Source: Acetatifactor muris
GTDB lineage: Bacteria > Bacillota > Clostridia > Lachnospirales > Lachnospiraceae
Assembly: GCA_023664365.1 (NCBI GenBank)
Contig: JAMPFR010000005.1
Span: 1 to 64,000 of the forward strand
Length of the DNA stretch: 64,000 nucleotides
Reading direction: 5' to 3'
The translations under genes were made by a program, and so were the position numbers. Shown piece by piece: positions 59,997 through 64,000 of the stretch. Positions within the stretch are counted from its first letter, which is position 1. Each line of letters starts with the position of its first letter. The notes beneath the pieces are model-generated. The model saw only the letters and a program-made list of their open reading frames with translations, had not been told where the DNA came from and did not search any database.

Positions 59997-62204
59997 TTAC
60001 TCCCTTTCCGCTACCAGATGAATCAGCTTCGACTGAAAATCCCCCCACATTTCCTGTACAGGGATACCCGCATTCATCAGGGTATCTCCACTGTATACTT
60101 CACCCGTCTCCTCAATCCTGTACCTTTTGGCGGGATTCAGTCCCGCCGGCTTTATCATTCTGCTGTGACAGTTGGGACGCCTCAGCACCTGCACAAAGGT
60201 AATCAGCGCCTCCTCCTTATCCTTTGACACCACTGCATAACAGTCATAAAAACGGTTCTCTCTGTAAGAGGCAATACGATAATAATCGCCCCGTCTCACC
60301 AAATCATTGTATTTATGATACAGGGCCACCTGCTCCGGAATCTGCGCCCTGTCTTCCACGGAAATCTTTGTAATATCCAGCTCATAACCGAAGGTACCGG
60401 CCAGGGCAACGTTTCCTCTGGTGGAAAACGGCGTGTTCCTGCCCACCGTATGGTTAGGGCAGTCCGACACATGGGCGCCCATGGCGGACAACGGATAAAT
60501 CAGCGCCGTTCCCTCCTGGATAACCAGCCGTTCGATGGCGTCCGTATCGTCAGAGCACCATATCTGGGGGCTGTAATAAAGCATCCCCGGATCAAACCTT
60601 GCACCGCCGCCGGAACAGTTCTCCAGAAGCAGATTGGGGAATTCCTCCGTCAGCCGCTCCTGCAGTTCATACACCGCCAATACATAGCGGTGGCTCAGCT
60701 CACCCTGATTCTCCCGGCCCAGGTACAGGCTGCCCAGATCCGTCAGCTGGCGGTTCATATCCCATTTCACATACTCAATATTGGCGCTGTGCAGCACCTC
60801 CGCCACGGAACGGTAGACATATTCCAGCACCTCCGGCCTGGTTATATCCAGGACAAACTGATTCCTGGAGCGGCAGGGGGTACGATCCGGAATAGCGATT
60901 GCCCATTCCGGATGAGCGCGGTACAAGTCGGAGTCCGGCGACACCATTTCCGGCTCAAACCAGATGCCGAATTTCAGTCCTATTTTATTCACCTCGTCCA
61001 CCAGGTGCTTTAAACCGCCCGGGAGCTTGTTTTCATTCACCTTCCAGTCTCCCAGGCTGGTATTGTCATCGTTCCTGCGTCCGAACCAGCCGTCGTCCAT
61101 AACCAGCATCTCAATGCCCGCTTTCTTCGCCTCTCCGGCAATGTCCAGCAGCTTTTCCGTATTGAAGTTAAAATAAGTGGCCTCCCAGTTGTTAATGAGA
61201 ACGGGGCGTTTTTTATCCCTGTAAGGGCTTCTGATCAAATGATTCCGATACAGATCATGGAACGTCCTGCTCATACCGCCCAGCCCCTCCGCCGAATAGG
61301 TCAGAATCACCTCCGGCGCCTGAAACACTTCTCCCGGCTTTACCTGATAACAGAAATTCTTCGGATGAATCCCCATCTGCACCCGAAGGCTGTCAAACTG
61401 CGTTTTTTCCACCTGTGCAAGGAAATTGCCGGAATACACAAAATGAAAACCGTAGACGCTGCCTCTTTCCTGACCGGCCGTGTCAGACACCAGCGCCATA
61501 AAGGGATGCTCCTGATGGGAAGATTCCCCCCTTGTAGAGCTTACGCTTGTCTTCCCGCAGCCAAGCTCCCGGAATTCCATATGGCGCTCCCTGGCCCAGG
61601 ATCCGTGGAGGGTCAGCAGCCGGTAATTCTCTCCCTCCGTGTCCGCATCCATATCAATACTGGCGGACATAAGCCGGGTAAGAAAAAAGCTCTCCCGAGA
61701 CACATTTCTCACCGACACGCTTCTGGCTATCACGTCCACATCCGCAAAAATGCTGTAACGCAGAGTCACCTCCAGTCCAAGCGTCTTATCCGCCCCGTCG
61801 ATTTCCAGAGTCATGCACTCCTGCTCTCCCCCGAAGGTGGCAGGCAGTCCCGGCAGCCCCGGCTTGCCCTTAAGAATTCTGTGCCCCTGATATACAATTT
61901 CAACCGCGTTATGTCCCCCGGCGTCCAGCACCTCTATTGCGCTCTCCCGGTAATCCCCCGTATTGCAGCCGGGAAACTCCATGGGAAAGGCGTCAAAGAA
62001 AGAGCTTCTGTCCCTGTCGTTCTTTGAAGGCACAAAGGGCGGCTCACCCGTCCGCAGCAAATACCCCACGTCACTGTCGCTGATTTTCTTCCCGTAATAA
62101 ACATGACCGATAAAGCCCTCCTCGTCCGCCAGTCCGATCAGATAACTGGTGCGGGCCGTATCCAGCTTAAAGATCCTCGCCTGCTCGTCATACAAAATAT
62201 TCAT
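59997..62204 (-). CDS. GH36 alpha-galactosidase
   Basis: 735 residues, the usual length for clostridial GH36. Motifs: INNWEATYFNFNTEKLL, VMDDGWFGRRNDD, nucleophile D482 in EYVKWDMNRQL, ENCSGGGARFDPGML, and the acid/base Asp in IWCSDDTDAIER (552-553). Cytoplasmic. Removes alpha-1,6-galactose side chains from imported galactomannan oligosaccharides. The ATG at 62204 has a GGGG motif nine bases upstream; a reading frame that starts 15 codons earlier has no ribosome binding site. Confidence 0.93.
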   Translation of the reverse strand: MNILYDEQARIFKLDTARTSYLIGLADEEGFIGHVYYGKKISDSDVGYLLRTGEPPFVPSKNDRDRSSFFDAFPMEFPGCNTGDYRESAIEVLDAGGHNAVEIVYQGHRILKGKPGLPGLPATFGGEQECMTLEIDGADKTLGLEVTLRYSIFADVDVIARSVSVRNVSRESFFLTRLMSASIDMDADTEGENYRLLTLHGSWARERHMEFRELGCGKTSVSSTRGESSHQEHPFMALVSDTAGQERGSVYGFHFVYSGNFLAQVEKTQFDSLRVQMGIHPKNFCYQVKPGEVFQAPEVILTYSAEGLGGMSRTFHDLYRNHLIRSPYRDKKRPVLINNWEATYFNFNTEKLLDIAGEAKKAGIEMLVMDDGWFGRRNDDNTSLGDWKVNENKLPGGLKHLVDEVNKIGLKFGIWFEPEMVSPDSDLYRAHPEWAIAIPDRTPCRSRNQFVLDITRPEVLEYVYRSVAEVLHSANIEYVKWDMNRQLTDLGSLYLGRENQGELSHRYVLAVYELQERLTEEFPNLLLENCSGGGARFDPGMLYYSPQIWCSDDTDAIERLVIQEGTALIYPLSAMGAHVSDCPNHTVGRNTPFSTRGNVALAGTFGYELDITKISVEDRAQIPEQVALYHKYNDLVRRGDYYRIASYRENRFYDCYAVVSKDKEEALITFVQVLRRPNCHSRMIKPAGLNPAKRYRIEETGEVYSGDTLMNAGIPVQEMWGDFQSKLIHLVAERE

Positions 62205-62231
62205 ATTGTCATACCCCTTTCCCCATAAAAA

Positions 62232-62292
62232 GCGGACGTTGTCCGCCACTTCCAGTCATGCCTGCCCAAAGAGGTGTGCTATGCACCCTCTT
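62232..62292. other. two hairpins in the GH36 leader
   Basis: GCGGAC/GTCCGC (62232-62246) and a bulged AAAGAGG/CCTCTTT stem (62268-62292). They lie between the putative promoter and the GH36 start, so may affect message stability or translation. No riboswitch fold recognised. Confidence 0.4.
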
Positions 62293-62328
62293 TGACGCCT
62301 TAGAAAATCTTCATTCCATTCATACTTT

Positions 62329-62357
62329 ATCATATGGGAAACCTGTTCGTTTTGAAA
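62329..62357 (-). promoter_or_regulatory. putative GH36 promoter
   Basis: Minus strand TTTCAA (62352-62357), 17-bp spacer, TATGAT (62329-62334). Two copies of the AT-rich CTAATTTTA/TTAATTTTA motif lie upstream at 62375-62390 and 62402-62422. The -35 match is poor. Confidence 0.45.
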
Positions 62358-62407
62358 TAGATAAAATCCCCAAATTAATTTTACTAAAATATAGATTTTA
62401 ACTAATT

Positions 62408-63721
62408 TTAAGTTATTTTAAGCGATTTCACTTCTTCCGGCTTTTCATTTCGGTCTAAAATAAGCGTTTCACCCACATCAATGAAATACTCTTCCTCAAC
62501 AGCGGTCATCGTCACTGTTGCCTTACCATTCTGAAAAGATACTTCCATTTCATAACAAGACTGGTCAGAGTCATGATCCGTCTGTGTACAAATCAGAATC
62601 CCATTGTCATAATATCCTGTATAATCCATGTATAACGCATTTTGGAGCAGGAACAGCCCTTTATAAGAACCGTCCTCCTGCCTGCGAACCGTCAAATAGC
62701 TTTCATCTCCATCGTTATAGTATTCCCCCGTAATAAAATAGCTCCCGTCAGCCGCCACATCCGGCATCGCAACAGAAGCATCTACCGGCAGCGCACTCTG
62801 AACCGCTGTAAGCAGCTTCCCGGAAGAGCGAATGCCTTCCATGTCAACGCCGCACTGCGCAGCCAACTCTGGGAGCCAGGGGAAGATATCATACAGATAG
62901 GGAAAAACGGGATTATCCTGGTCTGCGGAACTACTGACCTCAAATATACCCTGCAGAGTGGATACCGCCAAATGTCCGTTCTCCATATAGCCTTTCACCG
63001 TATCCGCGAAAGCTGTCATCTGCTCTACCGGAAAGGACACCTCCCGGTCGACCTCACCATTGGACACAAGATAAAGGGTCATACTGCCAATGTCAAAAAC
63101 AGATTCATACCCCTCAAAAGAGTAGTACATAGGGCGAATCCCAAACACCTTATAGGACATGGTCACAGCATTTTGCTCAGTTTCTACCCAATATCGCATC
63201 AAACAAATTATTCCATCAAGTTCAATCACATAATAACACTGTTTTTGGCCCAAGGTAAGGCGTTCGGAGTGCCCCTCATAGAATAAGTCGTTATATTCTT
63301 CCGTATCATCATCTATGGTATACCAAACTTCCTTTTGATCAGACCACAGGCTTAGTTCAATATATTCCCCCGAATCATCCTGCAGCCGCCTCATATACAA
63401 ATCCCCATGAGTGTTCAATTGAAAGGCCGCATAATGAGAACCATTAAAGAGATTGATTTTCTCGCATATCAGCTTGTATTCCTCAGTCAGGAGCGGGGAC
63501 GGTTCTTCTGTAGATTCCACAACAGGCTCCGATACAGATTCCTCCCTGATCTCCTGTCCTGACAAGAGTTCCGATTCCTGCCCTACTGTGGAAAACGTCT
63601 CCCGTTCCGCCTCCTGCACTGCCTGCCGCTCAGAAGGGATGGGCGTTGTATCATCTGAACAAGCCGAAAGCGCTATGCTGATACAGAACAGCAATGCTCC
63701 TGCTACAGCTGTTTTATTCAT
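62408..63721 (-). CDS. lipoprotein of unknown function
   Basis: 437-residue exported lipoprotein (ALSAC lipobox, Cys21) with a Glu/Ser-rich tether to about 75. The remainder is acidic, beta-rich and unlike any family I recognise; it contains YYVIELDGIICLMRYW, a central EGYESVFDIGSMTLYLVSNGEV region and a C-terminal repeat-like strand pattern (YFITGEYYNDGDESYLTVRRQEDGSYKG). The ATG at 63721 has AAAGGA upstream; a GTG six codons earlier is less likely. It follows the mannan locus on the same strand but has no evident sugar-related domain. Confidence 0.7.
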   Translation of the reverse strand: MNKTAVAGALLFCISIALSACSDDTTPIPSERQAVQEAERETFSTVGQESELLSGQEIREESVSEPVVESTEEPSPLLTEEYKLICEKINLFNGSHYAAFQLNTHGDLYMRRLQDDSGEYIELSLWSDQKEVWYTIDDDTEEYNDLFYEGHSERLTLGQKQCYYVIELDGIICLMRYWVETEQNAVTMSYKVFGIRPMYYSFEGYESVFDIGSMTLYLVSNGEVDREVSFPVEQMTAFADTVKGYMENGHLAVSTLQGIFEVSSSADQDNPVFPYLYDIFPWLPELAAQCGVDMEGIRSSGKLLTAVQSALPVDASVAMPDVAADGSYFITGEYYNDGDESYLTVRRQEDGSYKGLFLLQNALYMDYTGYYDNGILICTQTDHDSDQSCYEMEVSFQNGKATVTMTAVEEEYFIDVGETLILDRNEKPEEVKSLKIT

Positions 63722-63748
63722 CTGATTTTTCCTTTCCACTATACTAAC

Positions 63749-63798
63749 GTCCGAAAACTGCGCGTACTCTTTTTTCTAAAACACACGCAGTTTCGGAC
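63749..63798. terminator. long inverted repeat between two genes
   Basis: GTCCGAAAACTGCG (63749-63762) pairs with CGCAGTTTCGGAC (63786-63798) with one bulged A. It lies 16 bp after the stop of the right-edge gene, so could terminate it, although no U-tract follows on the minus strand. Confidence 0.5.
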
Positions 63799-63814
63799 AG
63801 ATATGTGATTGCAT

Positions 63815-64000
63815 TTATGCCAATGCATTGTAGACTACATCGGCATGATCCTTTCGTATACTATTCCATTTGGTTCCTTCAATCTCTTTGCAAAATACTT
63901 CTGCGGCATTTTTAATATCATCCTTATCGGTTATTTTCTTCCATGCAGTCTTATATGAGGATTCCATTTCGCTTCTAAAATGAGCAAACTGTACATTATA
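63815..64000 (-). CDS. 3' end of a gene cut by the window edge, possible phage-tail-lysozyme-like C-terminus
   Basis: Open frame running in from beyond the window and stopping at TAA 63815-63817; 61 residues are visible. The segment DIKNAAEVFCKEIEGTK, then IRKDHADVVYNALA, resembles the C-terminal helix pair of phage tail-tip lysozyme (muralytic) domains, where a Cys/Glu-rich helix precedes repeated R..A...Y. The match is short and by memory, so treat the function as tentative. Confidence 0.45.
   Translation of the reverse strand, partial: YNVQFAHFRSEMESSYKTAWKKITDKDDIKNAAEVFCKEIEGTKWNSIRKDHADVVYNALA

Overview
The window looks like chromosomal DNA of a gut or rumen Firmicute of the Lachnospiraceae type (Clostridia). 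The reasons are AGGAGG-type ribosome binding sites, lipoprotein glycan-binding proteins, ABC sugar importers without their own ATPase, a CpsB/YveK/CpsD polysaccharide tyrosine-kinase system, Rpn-type nuclease genes of a subfamily common in Lachnospiraceae, and a beta-mannan locus whose gene content closely resembles the mannan loci described in Roseburia. No species can be named from sequence reading alone.

Layout. (1) 237-3410, plus strand: one large GH2-type glycosidase. (2) 3508-5933: a 73-bp remnant of a mannose-6-phosphate isomerase gene, followed by two tandem, nearly identical Rpn-family genes. (3) 5957-29940, minus strand: a single-direction operon of about 24 genes for a surface or capsular polysaccharide. 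It starts with the regulatory CpsB-type phosphatase, YveK-type modulator and CpsD-type kinase. Next come a class B sortase, an LCP ligase and an SPKTG wall-anchored protein. The glycan genes follow: DegT aminotransferase, initiating sugar transferase, GNAT, PLP aminotransferase, ATP-grasp ligase, GT2, pyruvyl transferase, polymerase, flippase. The tail holds decoration genes: SDR, hexapeptide acyltransferase, F420H2-dehydrogenase-like Fe-S protein, an acyl-adenylate ligase fused to a nitroreductase, an acyl carrier protein, an integral-membrane acyltransferase, a guanylate-kinase-like P-loop protein and a VanZ protein. (4) 29958-30699: a serine recombinase gene next to a 72-bp segment bounded by inverted recombination-site-like repeats. 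That segment carries a near-consensus extended -10 promoter. As assembled the promoter points away from the polysaccharide operon; inversion would aim it at the operon's first gene. This is a likely phase-variation switch for the surface polysaccharide, captured in the OFF orientation.

(5) 30925-62204, minus strand: a beta-mannan / galactoglucomannan utilisation locus of about 21 genes in at least two transcription units. GH36, LacI regulator and a surface acetylesterase lie upstream of a strong promoter with a palindromic operator. Behind that promoter are a surface GH26 mannanase, YesL, a 998-aa modular binding protein, two permeases, an NHL/TPR protein, a YIP1 protein, a DUF5696 protein, two more permeases, a triple-repeat binding lipoprotein, a solute-binding lipoprotein, GH130_2, GH5, an AGE-family 2-epimerase, GH130_1, CE2 and CE17 esterases, and a GH1-ManA fusion. 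The inferred flow is: surface GH26 cuts mannan, the two importers take up oligosaccharides, and cytoplasmic esterases, GH36, GH5/GH1, the epimerase and the two phosphorylases break them down to hexoses and mannose-1-phosphate, with ManA feeding mannose-6-phosphate into glycolysis.

(6) 62408-64000: a lipoprotein of unknown function and the C-terminal end of a gene cut by the window edge. No tRNA, rRNA, CRISPR array or intact insertion sequence was seen. No gene-free stretch exceeds 300 bases.
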